Shown one piece after another: positions 1 to 5,223 of a stretch of DNA of 5,223 nucleotides. The notes beneath the pieces were generated by a model that worked only from the letters and a program-made list of their open reading frames with translations, was not told the DNA's origin and made no database searches. The stretch lies in contig SKMG01000109.1 in the NCBI GenBank assembly GCA_007121175.1, forward strand, positions 1 to 5,223, written 5' to 3'. The translations under genes and the position numbers were made by a program. Source of the stretch: Trueperaceae bacterium. GTDB lineage: Bacteria; Deinococcota; Deinococci; Deinococcales; Trueperaceae. How positions within the stretch are numbered: the stretch's first letter is position 1; each line of letters begins with the position of its first letter.

Positions 1-46
1 CCCTTCCTTCCGGCGATACTGTCGGGGCAGCGTCATCCGCCGCCTC

Positions 47-52
47 AGGAGG
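47..52 (+). promoter_or_regulatory. Shine-Dalgarno site of the RraA-like gene
   Basis: A perfect AGGAGG lies five bases before the ATG at 58 and fixes that codon as the start. The rest of positions 1-57 shows no recognisable promoter boxes, operator or end of a preceding gene. Confidence 0.85.
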
Positions 53-57
53 CCCCC

Positions 58-795
58 ATGCTCACCGAAGCCGACCTGAAAGCCCTCGCCAGCTGGAACA
101 CGCCGACGATCTACAACGCGTGGGAGGCCGTCACTGCTGTTGAGCGCACCCACGGTGCCTTCAACCGCGCTCCCACCACCGACTTCGTGCCCGAGGCGGG
201 CGCGATGGCCGGATACGCAGTCACGGTCGAGGTGGAGCCGAGCAACCCCAAGTGGCCGCTGGAGAACGCTCGTGGCTGGGACGCCTACCGCGAGTACGTC
301 GCCTCGGTGCCGGGCCCGAAGATCGTCGTGGTCAAGGACCTCGACGAGGTCGCCGTCGGGGCGTTCTTCGGTGAGGTCAACAGCACCGTCCACCGGGCGC
401 TCGGTTGCGTCGGGGCGATCACGGACGGCGCCTTGCGTGACCTCGAGGAGGTGCGCAGGCTCGGCTTCAAGCACCTCGCGCGCCAGCTGTGCGTCGGCCA
501 TGCGTACTCGCACCCGGTGCGCTGGAACGTGCCGGTCAGCGTCTTCGGCTGCGAGGTCCATCCGGGAGATCTGGTGCATGCCGACGTCCACGGCTTCCTG
601 GTGATCCCCGAGATGGACCAGTCGCAGCTGCTCGAAGCCGCGAAGTTCCTCGACGCCGCCGAACGCTCGACGCTGATCGAGGCCGCGGCCTCGCATCAGG
701 GCAGCGTCACGGAGCTGCAGCGGGTGCTCAGCGAGGCGCAGGACCGCTTCGAGGCGATGATGCGTGACCGCTTCGGCAGGTCCGGCGAGTTCTAG
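58..795 (+). CDS. RraA-like family protein (possible 2-oxo acid aldolase/decarboxylase)
   Basis: This 245-residue protein belongs to the RraA / HMG-CHA aldolase superfamily. The diagnostic block runs from about residue 101 to 131: GAFFGEV, then ALGCVGAITDGALRDLEEV. E106 is followed 21 residues later by R127-D128, and E131 stands three residues after D128. In characterised class II HMG/CHA aldolases the matching Arg binds the pyruvyl group and the Asp helps bind the divalent metal, so the chemistry looks intact. At 245 residues it is much longer than E. coli RraA (about 160) and fits the longer 'RraA-like' proteins usually found with catabolic genes; the extra C-terminal part (about 185-245) is helical and charged. 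The start at 58 is set by the AGGAGG upstream. The gene is convergent with the small minus-strand gene ending at 820. Known activities in the family include 4-hydroxy-4-methyl-2-oxoglutarate aldolase and oxaloacetate decarboxylase; the true substrate is unknown. Inhibition of RNase E, the classical RraA role, is not suggested by this context. Confidence 0.88.
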   Translation: MLTEADLKALASWNTPTIYNAWEAVTAVERTHGAFNRAPTTDFVPEAGAMAGYAVTVEVEPSNPKWPLENARGWDAYREYVASVPGPKIVVVKDLDEVAVGAFFGEVNSTVHRALGCVGAITDGALRDLEEVRRLGFKHLARQLCVGHAYSHPVRWNVPVSVFGCEVHPGDLVHADVHGFLVIPEMDQSQLLEAAKFLDAAERSTLIEAAASHQGSVTELQRVLSEAQDRFEAMMRDRFGRSGEF

Positions 796-819
796 CTGGA
801 GTGCGGTCGCCCAGGCGAG

Positions 820-1092
820 TCAGCCTCCCAACATTGCCGTGGCGAGCTCGACGCCCTCGGCGCCGGTAACGGCGGGGCTGATGGTGAGTTCGAAGGCGTC
901 GTCCCAGGCGGCTCCCCACTTCAGGACGTCGGCGCCACTGTTCGCCTCGAACACCACCACGAGGTTGGTCGCACCGCCATCGAGCCAGTACTCGGCGAGG
1001 ATCTCGATGCCTTCGATGCCGGCCCATTCGAGGCGACGCGGGAAGATCTCGGCCGCCGGCTTGCGCTGCTTGCCGATCGCGACGAACAACAT
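820..1092 (-). CDS. Small DUF3303-like protein of unknown function
   Basis: This 90-residue protein begins MLFVAIGKQR. It has the look of a small ferredoxin-like alpha+beta domain: a first strand (MLFVAI), a helix (about 12-24), a strand with EILAEYWLDGG (31-40), a strand NLVVVFEA (43-50), a helix SGADVLKWGAAWDD (52-65) and a last strand FELTISPAVTG (67-77). The order strand - acidic 'FEA' turn - 'LLKW...W' helix - 'FEITPV'-like strand resembles DUF3303 proteins, for which I know no established function. The start at 1092 is chosen because GAGGAG lies nine bases upstream; a longer reading of the frame to 1293 adds about 67 Arg- and Ser-rich residues that do not look like protein. There is no signal peptide or membrane segment, so it is probably cytosolic. 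It is on the same strand as the ABC operon but 342 bases downstream, so it may have its own promoter. Family assignment is by eye only. Confidence 0.72.
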   Translation of the reverse strand: MLFVAIGKQRKPAAEIFPRRLEWAGIEGIEILAEYWLDGGATNLVVVFEANSGADVLKWGAAWDDAFELTISPAVTGAEGVELATAMLGG

Positions 1093-1101
1093 TGCGTGCG
1101 A

Positions 1102-1107
1102 CTCCTC
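1102..1107 (-). promoter_or_regulatory. Shine-Dalgarno site of the DUF3303-like gene
   Basis: On the minus strand this reads GAGGAG, nine bases before the ATG at 1092. It decides the start against the longer in-frame ATG at 1293, which would add a low-complexity basic leader. Confidence 0.7.
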
Positions 1108-1291
1108 TTCTGGCAGCGCCATCGATCGATCGCGCCTGAGCCGTGCCTTGGCACGATGCGATCGCCCACCAACCGAGCCTCGAGCGAACGACCGACCGCC
1201 ACGACCTCCTGTTCGCGAGCGACACCACGCCGAGGCGCCCGAAGGTGGGCCCGAGCGACGCTTCGAAGAGCGTGCCTCCTGCCGCTGAGCC

Positions 1292-1310
1292 ACATCGCGG
1301 AGGGCGATGT
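1292..1310. repeat. Perfect 7-bp inverted repeat (stem-loop)
   Basis: ACATCGC at 1292-1298 and GCGATGT at 1304-1310 pair perfectly around the five-base loop GGAGG. There is no T-run on either side, so it is not a classical intrinsic terminator. It lies about 125 bases after the permease stop and about 200 bases before the DUF3303-like start, and could be an RNA hairpin or a protein-binding dyad. Confidence 0.45.
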
Positions 1311-1392
1311 CCGAACTGCCGCCGTGTCCGGGTGTCGCTACGCCTCAGGCTTCTACTGCTCATGGCTGCGCAGCGCAAGGGATGATAGTCCC

Positions 1393-1420
1393 GCACCGAT
1401 ACCCGGGCTCCGGCGAGTGC
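1393..1420 (-). terminator. Possible U-less terminator hairpin after the ABC operon
   Basis: Fifteen bases past the TAG of the last permease gene, GCAC/GTGC, CG/CG and CCGG/CCGG can pair in nested order around a three-base loop, with a four-base ATAC bulge on one side and a single unpaired A on the other. No U-tract follows. High-GC bacteria often have such structures at transcript ends, but with this GC content a chance match is quite possible. Confidence 0.25.
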
Positions 1421-1434
1421 GCGGCGCCTAGCAG

Positions 1435-2229
1435 CTACTCCCGCTCGTCGGCGCCCAGCAGCCGGGGCAGGTCGCCGGCCCGGCCGACCGCGGTGAAGAC
1501 GACCACCGCGAACGCGAAGAACAGCACCGAGATCGCCGCCATCACCGGACTGTAGCCGTACCTGAGGCTGGCGAAGATCTTGACCGGCAGCGTCTCGAAG
1601 GTGAAGCCCACGGTCATGTAGGCGATGATGTACTCGTTGAGCGACAGCACGAACGCGAACACGAAGCCGGCGATGAGGTAGGGCCTCACGTAGGGGAAGA
1701 CGATGGTCCGGAACACCGCGCTGCCGGTCGCGCCCATGGTGCGCGCGGCCTCCACCAGCTGCGGGTTGAGGTTCTGCAGGCCCACGGTGAGCGTGGCCAG
1801 CGGCAGCGTCGTGAGGAACGCACCGTGCGACAGCACCACGGTGTGCGGCCGCCCGTAGCTCTGCAGCACGATCCACAGCGCCAGGGCGCCGAGCGCGGTG
1901 ATCACCGGCGGCAGCGCGAACGGAGAGAGGCCCATCGCCATCACGACGTTGGTGTAGCGGACGCGGTAGCGCCAGGCGACGTAGGAGAGCGGCAGCGCGA
2001 TCGACACCGCGATCAGCGCCGCGAACGTGGCCACGAGCAGACTGTTGATCGCGGGCCGGTACCAGTTCGGATCGGTGAACGCGGCGCCGTACCAGCGCAG
2101 CGACAGGCCCTCGGGCGGGAAGAACAGCACCTGGCGCGGGTTCAGGCTCACGCCCGCGACCACCAGGATCGGTGCCAACAGATACGCGACCACCAACGCG
2201 AAGAGCGCGCCGCGCAGCAGGCGGCTCAC
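1435..2229 (-). CDS. ABC transporter permease, PotC-like (spermidine/putrescine-type importer)
   Basis: This 264-residue inner-membrane protein is the second permease of the importer. Hydrophobic segments fall at about residues 7-28, 62-86, 94-123, 134-152, 183-206 and 228-249, giving the six spans usual for the PotC / BPD_transp_1 family. The cytoplasmic coupling loop (EAA motif) is EAARTMGATGSAVFRTIVFP, with E160, A161, A162, G166 and P179; this loop docks onto the ATPase. The segment around residues 48-66 (YGAAFTDPNWYRPAINSLLV) closely matches the 'WY..L..d......a..nSl.v' pattern of PotC-type permeases. The start is a GTG whose last two bases lie in the TGA stop of the preceding permease gene (GTGA overlap), so translation is probably coupled; the local ribosome site is weak. 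Length is typical. It should pair with the PotB-like protein to form the channel. The substrate cannot be told from this subunit. Confidence 0.92.
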   Translation of the reverse strand: MSRLLRGALFALVVAYLLAPILVVAGVSLNPRQVLFFPPEGLSLRWYGAAFTDPNWYRPAINSLLVATFAALIAVSIALPLSYVAWRYRVRYTNVVMAMGLSPFALPPVITALGALALWIVLQSYGRPHTVVLSHGAFLTTLPLATLTVGLQNLNPQLVEAARTMGATGSAVFRTIVFPYVRPYLIAGFVFAFVLSLNEYIIAYMTVGFTFETLPVKIFASLRYGYSPVMAAISVLFFAFAVVVFTAVGRAGDLPRLLGADERE

Positions 2230-3137
2230 GGCGCCCGCCCCGCGGGCTCGGCGCGCGCCAAGCGACCGGAGCCGAGCAGCACGATCGCGACGGCGATCAG
2301 CGAGCTCACCACCAGCAGCACCACGGCGAGCGACGCCGCTAGCGGCAGGTGGTTCTTCATGATCGCCTGGTCGGTGATGTGCACCGGGATGGTCCAGTGC
2401 GCGGGCCGTCCCAGCGTCTGCGGGATGACGTAGGCGCCGAGCACGAAGATGAACACCAGCGCGGCGGTGGCCGCAACCGCGCGGCGCACCAGCGGCAGCA
2501 CCACCGTCACGAAGCCCACCAGCGGCGCCGCGCCCATGGTGCCGGCCGCCTCGGGCAGCTCCTGGTCGAGGCGCGAGAAGGTGGGGTAGAGCGAGAGGAT
2601 CGCCAGCGGCAGGGCGACGAACACGAAGGCCAGGATCACCGCCCAGAGGCCCGGGCTCCAGGCGACCGGCGCCTCCATCAGGCCCGCCATCACCAGCAGG
2701 TTCGAGATGCCCGAGGTGCGCGACAGCAACAGCGACCACGCGAAGCCGACGATCACCTCCGAGAGCGACAGCGACGCCAGCACCAGCACCAGGTAGGGAA
2801 CCTGGGACCGGCGCGGGCGGCGCGTGAGCAGGAACGTGAACGGCACCGCCAACAGCAGTGTGATCAGCGTCGCAGCGAGCGCCAGGGTCACCGAGACCCA
2901 CAGGCGCTCGAGGTGGAACGCGTCGAGCGCGCGCGCGTAGTTGTCGAGCACGAAGCCGACCTCGAAGAAGCCGGCCGGGATCCGGCGGAAGAAGCCCAGT
3001 GCCGTGACGATGCCGAGCGGCACCAGGAACAGCACGGTCAGCGCGAGCGTCGGCCACGCCAGCAGCACGTGTGGCCAGGGGCCGCCACCGCGGCGGGACG
3101 GCTGGCGCCCGTTGCGCTGGAGCAGCGGCAGCCTCAT
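2226..3137 (-). CDS. ABC transporter permease, PotB-like (spermidine/putrescine-type importer)
   Basis: This 303-residue inner-membrane protein is the first permease of the importer. A basic, Gly-rich cytoplasmic N-terminus (about 1-22) is followed by hydrophobic spans at about 25-48, 80-104, 112-138, 163-185, 218-240 and 265-289. The EAA coupling loop runs from about 196 to 215: EAAGTMGAAPLVGFVTVVLP, with E196, A197, A198, G202 and P215. The motif YVIPQTLGRP near 236-245 matches the 'Y..P..lGG' stretch typical of PotB-like permeases. The ATG start overlaps the TGA of the ATPase gene by four bases (ATGA), and its own stop overlaps the next permease start (GTGA). The whole arrangement is a standard potA-B-C-like block with coupled translation. 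Length is normal for the family and nothing suggests truncation. Substrate specificity is mainly set by the binding protein, so this gene only supports the polyamine/opine/iron-type importer class. Confidence 0.92.
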   Translation of the reverse strand: MRLPLLQRNGRQPSRRGGGPWPHVLLAWPTLALTVLFLVPLGIVTALGFFRRIPAGFFEVGFVLDNYARALDAFHLERLWVSVTLALAATLITLLLAVPFTFLLTRRPRRSQVPYLVLVLASLSLSEVIVGFAWSLLLSRTSGISNLLVMAGLMEAPVAWSPGLWAVILAFVFVALPLAILSLYPTFSRLDQELPEAAGTMGAAPLVGFVTVVLPLVRRAVAATAALVFIFVLGAYVIPQTLGRPAHWTIPVHITDQAIMKNHLPLAASLAVVLLVVSSLIAVAIVLLGSGRLARAEPAGRAP

Positions 3138-4237
3138 GACTCGAGCGCCACCAGGTCGGCGTCGGGGAGCTCGACCCAGACGCCGTCCCCTTCGGCGTAG
3201 CCGCCGTGGCCGCTGACGATGAGCTCGAGGTCGTGCACCCGCACGCGGGTCTCGACCACCCGTCCCAAGTCGCGCACGAACACCACCGAGCCCTGGAGTG
3301 CTGCGCCTGCGGGAGCCCGCGGTCGCAGCCGCAGGTTCTCCGGCCGCACCGCAACGGTCACGCTGCTCCCCGGAGCGACCCGGGCGGCGTCGCGGGCGAG
3401 CGGGGCCCGCACGCCGGCCACCTCGACCTCGCCCGCGGAGACGACGCGGGCCGGCAGGAAGTTGTTGCTGCCGACGAAGCCCGCGACGAAGCGGTTGACC
3501 GGCCGGCGGTAGATCTCGAGCGGTGGCCCGACCTGCTGCACGCGGTTGTCGCCCATCACCACCACCAGGTCGGCCATCGTCATGGCCTCCTCCTGGTCGT
3601 GCGTGACGATGATGGTGGTGACGCCGACGCGCCGCTGCAGGCGCCGCAGCTCGACCTGCATCCCCTCGCGTAGCTTGGCGTCGAGTGCCGAGAGCGGCTC
3701 GTCGAGCAGGAACAGGGCCGGGTCGAGGGCCAGCGCTCGCGCCATGGCGACGCGCTGCCGCATACCGCCCGAGAGCTGGGATACACGCTTCGCCCCCACG
3801 TCAGGCAGCTTCACCAGGTCGAGCAGCTCCTGCGCCCGCTCGAGCCGCTGCCGCCGCGGGACGCCGCGGATGCGCAGGCCGTAGGCCACGTTCTCAGCGA
3901 CACTCAGGTGCGGGAAGAGGGCGTACGACTGGAACACCATGCCGACGTCGCGGCGGTGCACCGGCACGTGCGTGAGGTCCCGCTCGCCTAGGTAGACCTG
4001 GCCCTCGCTGGGCGTCTCGAGCCCGGCGACGATGCGCAGCAGCGTGGTCTTGCCGCAGCCGGAGGGGCCGACGAAGCACACCAGCGACCCCCCCGGCACA
4101 CGTAGGTCGACGTCCTCGAGGGCTACCGTGGCGCCGAAGCGCTTCGAGAGCCCTCGGATGGCGAGGTCGGGGCGGCGAGCCCCGTCCAGCGGCCCGCCCG
4201 TCGTGACGGTCGCGCCGGCTAGCGCGGTCCTGCTCAG
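3134..4237 (-). CDS. ABC transporter ATPase, PotA-like, with TOBE domain and apparent CTG start
   Basis: This cytoplasmic ATPase energises the importer. Counting from a CTG at 4237 it has 367 residues. All nucleotide-binding motifs are present: aromatic A-loop F34, Walker A GPSGCGKT (57-64), Q-loop Q103, signature LSGGMRQR (155-162), Walker B LFLLDEP (175-181), D-loop SALD (183-186) and H-loop H213. A C-terminal TOBE-like region (about 258-367) includes VAVRPENLRL, as in PotA/FbpC/MalK-type proteins. The N-terminus needs care. A GTG at 4099 would begin just before Walker A and delete the first beta strand and the A-loop (AIRGLSKRFGATVALEDV). Those residues are plainly encoded upstream in the same frame, where I find no ATG, GTG or TTG. 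The CTG at 4237 overlaps the TGA of the binding-protein gene and has GGAGAGGG seven bases upstream, so I take it as the start; a second CTG at 4189 has a poorer ribosome site. The stop overlaps the PotB-like start by four bases. Confidence 0.9.
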   Translation of the reverse strand: MSRTALAGATVTTGGPLDGARRPDLAIRGLSKRFGATVALEDVDLRVPGGSLVCFVGPSGCGKTTLLRIVAGLETPSEGQVYLGERDLTHVPVHRRDVGMVFQSYALFPHLSVAENVAYGLRIRGVPRRQRLERAQELLDLVKLPDVGAKRVSQLSGGMRQRVAMARALALDPALFLLDEPLSALDAKLREGMQVELRRLQRRVGVTTIIVTHDQEEAMTMADLVVVMGDNRVQQVGPPLEIYRRPVNRFVAGFVGSNNFLPARVVSAGEVEVAGVRAPLARDAARVAPGSSVTVAVRPENLRLRPRAPAGAALQGSVVFVRDLGRVVETRVRVHDLELIVSGHGGYAEGDGVWVELPDADLVALES

Positions 4238-5223
4238 CGAGTGACCCTCTCCGACCAGACCTGGTTCAGCCAGTCGCCGAGTTCGAGGTAGATGTCGTAG
4301 CGCGGGATGATCGGCGTGCCGGCATCGCTGACGGCCGCGAACTCCGCCTCGGTGAGCGACAGGTGCTCACGCTGGACGGTCGGCGCGGTACCGATGACCC
4401 GTGCAACCAGATCCTGGATCTCCGGCTGCGAGAACCAGTCGATGAAGAGGTGGGCTTCGTCGATCATGTCCGACGCCCGCGTCACGGCCCAGGAGCCGGA
4501 GTCGATCACGCCGCCCTCCTGCGGGAACGTCGAGCGCACCGGGAAGCCTTCGTCGGCCGCGAGCCCCGTGACGTCGTGGTAGTACTGCCCCATCGGGATC
4601 TCGCCCGACTGCAGGGCCTGCTGGAACTGGCCCTCGTCGCGATACCACAGCTGCACGTTCGGCTGCAGCTCGACGAGCTTGTCGATGACCTCGAGGATGC
4701 CCTCCTCGGTGTCGAGGATCTCGGTCCCTCCGAAGAAAGTGGTGGCGGTGATCTCGAGCAGGAAGGAGTTCTCGGGCAGGGCGAGCAGGCCGAGCGAGTT
4801 CGGGTGATCGCCCCACAGCTCCGCCCAACTGGCCGGCTCCTCGGGGTAGACGTCGGTGTTGGTGACCAAGGTGACGTACCACGACACCGCGCCCACGCCG
4901 ACCAGCTCGCCCGCGGCGTTGCGGTTGAGCAGGTGCGGGAGCACGTACTCCGTGTTGGGCAGGCGTGCCTCGTCGAATGGCACCCACAGATCGCCGGTCA
5001 TGCCGCGCTGCAGCGGGCCCTGCGACATCATCGACACGTCGGCCGGCGCCTGTCCGGCGCGAGCTGCGGTCTCGAGCTGCACCAGCCAGGCCATGCCGGT
5101 GGGCGCGGCGATCGACTCGACCTCGATGCCGGTCTCCTCGGTGAAGCGCGGGAAGATATGCTCCGCGAAGCTGTCGTGGAAGTAGCCGCCGTAGACGGCG
5201 ATCCGGAGGGCCTGGCCGAGGGC
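4234..5223 (-). CDS. Extracellular solute-binding protein, PotD-like (N-terminus beyond window)
   Basis: The last 329 residues of the binding protein of this importer are visible; the frame stays open to the window edge, so the signal peptide and the first codons are missing. An internal ATG at 5094 is not the start, because LRIAVYGGYFHDSFAEHIFP and FTEETGIEVES, the first strand and helix of the mature fold, lie upstream of it. The protein matches the PotD/PotF/AfuA-like class of type II periplasmic binding proteins: VSWYVTLVTNTDV (visible residues 113-125), PASWAELWG (130-138), LWYRDEGQFQQALQSGEIPMG (192-212), GSWAVTRASD (243-252) and LFIDWFSQPEIQ (259-270). Its partners follow at once, its stop overlapping the ATPase start by four bases. 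The place matching the polyamine-contacting W-x-D of E. coli PotD appears to read IDSGSW here, so the ligand may not be spermidine or putrescine. Other ligands of the class include opines, amino-acid derivatives and iron. Confidence 0.9.
   Translation of the reverse strand, partial: ALGQALRIAVYGGYFHDSFAEHIFPRFTEETGIEVESIAAPTGMAWLVQLETAARAGQAPADVSMMSQGPLQRGMTGDLWVPFDEARLPNTEYVLPHLLNRNAAGELVGVGAVSWYVTLVTNTDVYPEEPASWAELWGDHPNSLGLLALPENSFLLEITATTFFGGTEILDTEEGILEVIDKLVELQPNVQLWYRDEGQFQQALQSGEIPMGQYYHDVTGLAADEGFPVRSTFPQEGGVIDSGSWAVTRASDMIDEAHLFIDWFSQPEIQDLVARVIGTAPTVQREHLSLTEAEFAAVSDAGTPIIPRYDIYLELGDWLNQVWSERVTR
4245..4252 (-). promoter_or_regulatory. Shine-Dalgarno site supporting a CTG start for the ATPase
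   Basis: The minus strand reads GGAGAGGG, seven bases before the CTG at 4237 and inside the last codons of the binding-protein gene. Its strength and spacing are what decide the unusual start. Confidence 0.6.

Larger units (their letters stand above)
1093..1434. other. Gap of 342 bases without a convincing gene
   Basis: This stretch separates the last permease gene from the DUF3303-like gene. Reading frames that cross it on either strand are Arg- and Ser-rich, run into neighbouring genes as antisense, and lack a well-spaced ribosome site. It holds several small symmetrical elements: a perfect 7-bp inverted repeat at 1292-1310, the 10-bp palindrome GCTGCGCAGC at 1365-1374, GTGCC-TT-GGCAC at 1143-1154, ACGCT/AGCGT at 1258-1273, a GGGA/TCCC pair at 1379-1392 and the triple ATCG run at 1121-1132. 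It probably contains the end of the ABC transcript and the promoter of the DUF3303-like gene, but I cannot place a convincing -35/-10 pair. About 1215-1290 on the minus strand has coding-like third positions and may be a gene remnant. Confidence 0.6.

Noticed and set aside
1148..1164. Possible sigma-54 promoter (TTGGCACG)
   Set aside because: The -24 half looks good, but the GC needed at the -12 position is absent at the required spacing, and no gene follows on the plus strand.
1230..1300. tRNA-like string (GTGGCTCAGCGG) on the minus strand
   Set aside because: No anticodon stem, T-arm or acceptor pairing can be built around it.
1307..1555. Small plus-strand frame after a GGAGGG
   Set aside because: The purine run is only two bases before the ATG, the product is Ser/Pro/Arg-rich, and it runs antisense into the permease gene.
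728..1876. A long minus-strand frame of 382 codons
   Set aside because: It crosses the permease, the gap, the DUF3303-like gene and the end of the RraA-like gene in a different frame, with Arg/Ala-rich low-complexity sequence.
2349..3200. A 283-codon open frame on the plus strand opposite the PotB-like gene
   Set aside because: It is very rich in Arg, Gln, His and Glu, has no domain, and is the antisense shadow of a clear permease in high-GC DNA.
2230..3354. Upstream extension of the PotC-like frame to a TTG at 3354
   Set aside because: The extra residues overlap the PotB-like gene out of frame and are Arg/Ala/Gly-rich. The GTG at 2229 gives a normal-length permease.

Overview
The window is visibly very GC-rich, with codons ending mostly in G or C. 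It uses ATG, GTG and apparently CTG starts with purine-rich Shine-Dalgarno sites. This fits a high-GC bacterium, perhaps an actinobacterium or an alphaproteobacterium. No ribosomal RNA or other marker gene is present, so the lineage cannot be fixed.

Layout. Positions 58-795 on the plus strand encode an RraA-like protein (demethylmenaquinone methyltransferase / HMG aldolase fold) behind a textbook AGGAGG. Convergent to it, only 24 bases away, a small 90-residue protein resembling DUF3303 is encoded on the minus strand (820-1092). A gap of about 340 bases (1093-1434) follows, with no convincing gene but several inverted repeats. From 1435 to the right edge, the minus strand carries a four-gene ABC importer operon of the spermidine/putrescine (Pot) type. 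In transcription order it encodes a periplasmic or lipoprotein solute-binding protein (N-terminus cut off by the window edge), an ATPase with a TOBE domain, a PotB-like permease and a PotC-like permease.

How the genes work together. The binding protein captures the solute and delivers it to the permease heterodimer, and the ATPase dimer drives import. All three gene junctions are 4-base overlaps of the form NTGA (CTGA, ATGA, GTGA), which points to tight translational coupling. The ATPase has no ATG, GTG or TTG at its proper N-terminus. A CTG at 4237 that overlaps the upstream stop and has a strong Shine-Dalgarno is the best start. The substrate is not shown by the sequence: the binding protein is Pot-like, but the region matching the canonical polyamine-contacting W-x-D motif appears changed. 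The RraA-like protein keeps the catalytic Arg-Asp pair and may act on a 2-oxo acid from the imported compound, but this is a guess from proximity only.

Nothing here looks like a mobile element, a CRISPR array, an RNA gene or a clearly new defence system. The most notable points are the CTG start, the uncertain transporter specificity and the structured gap.
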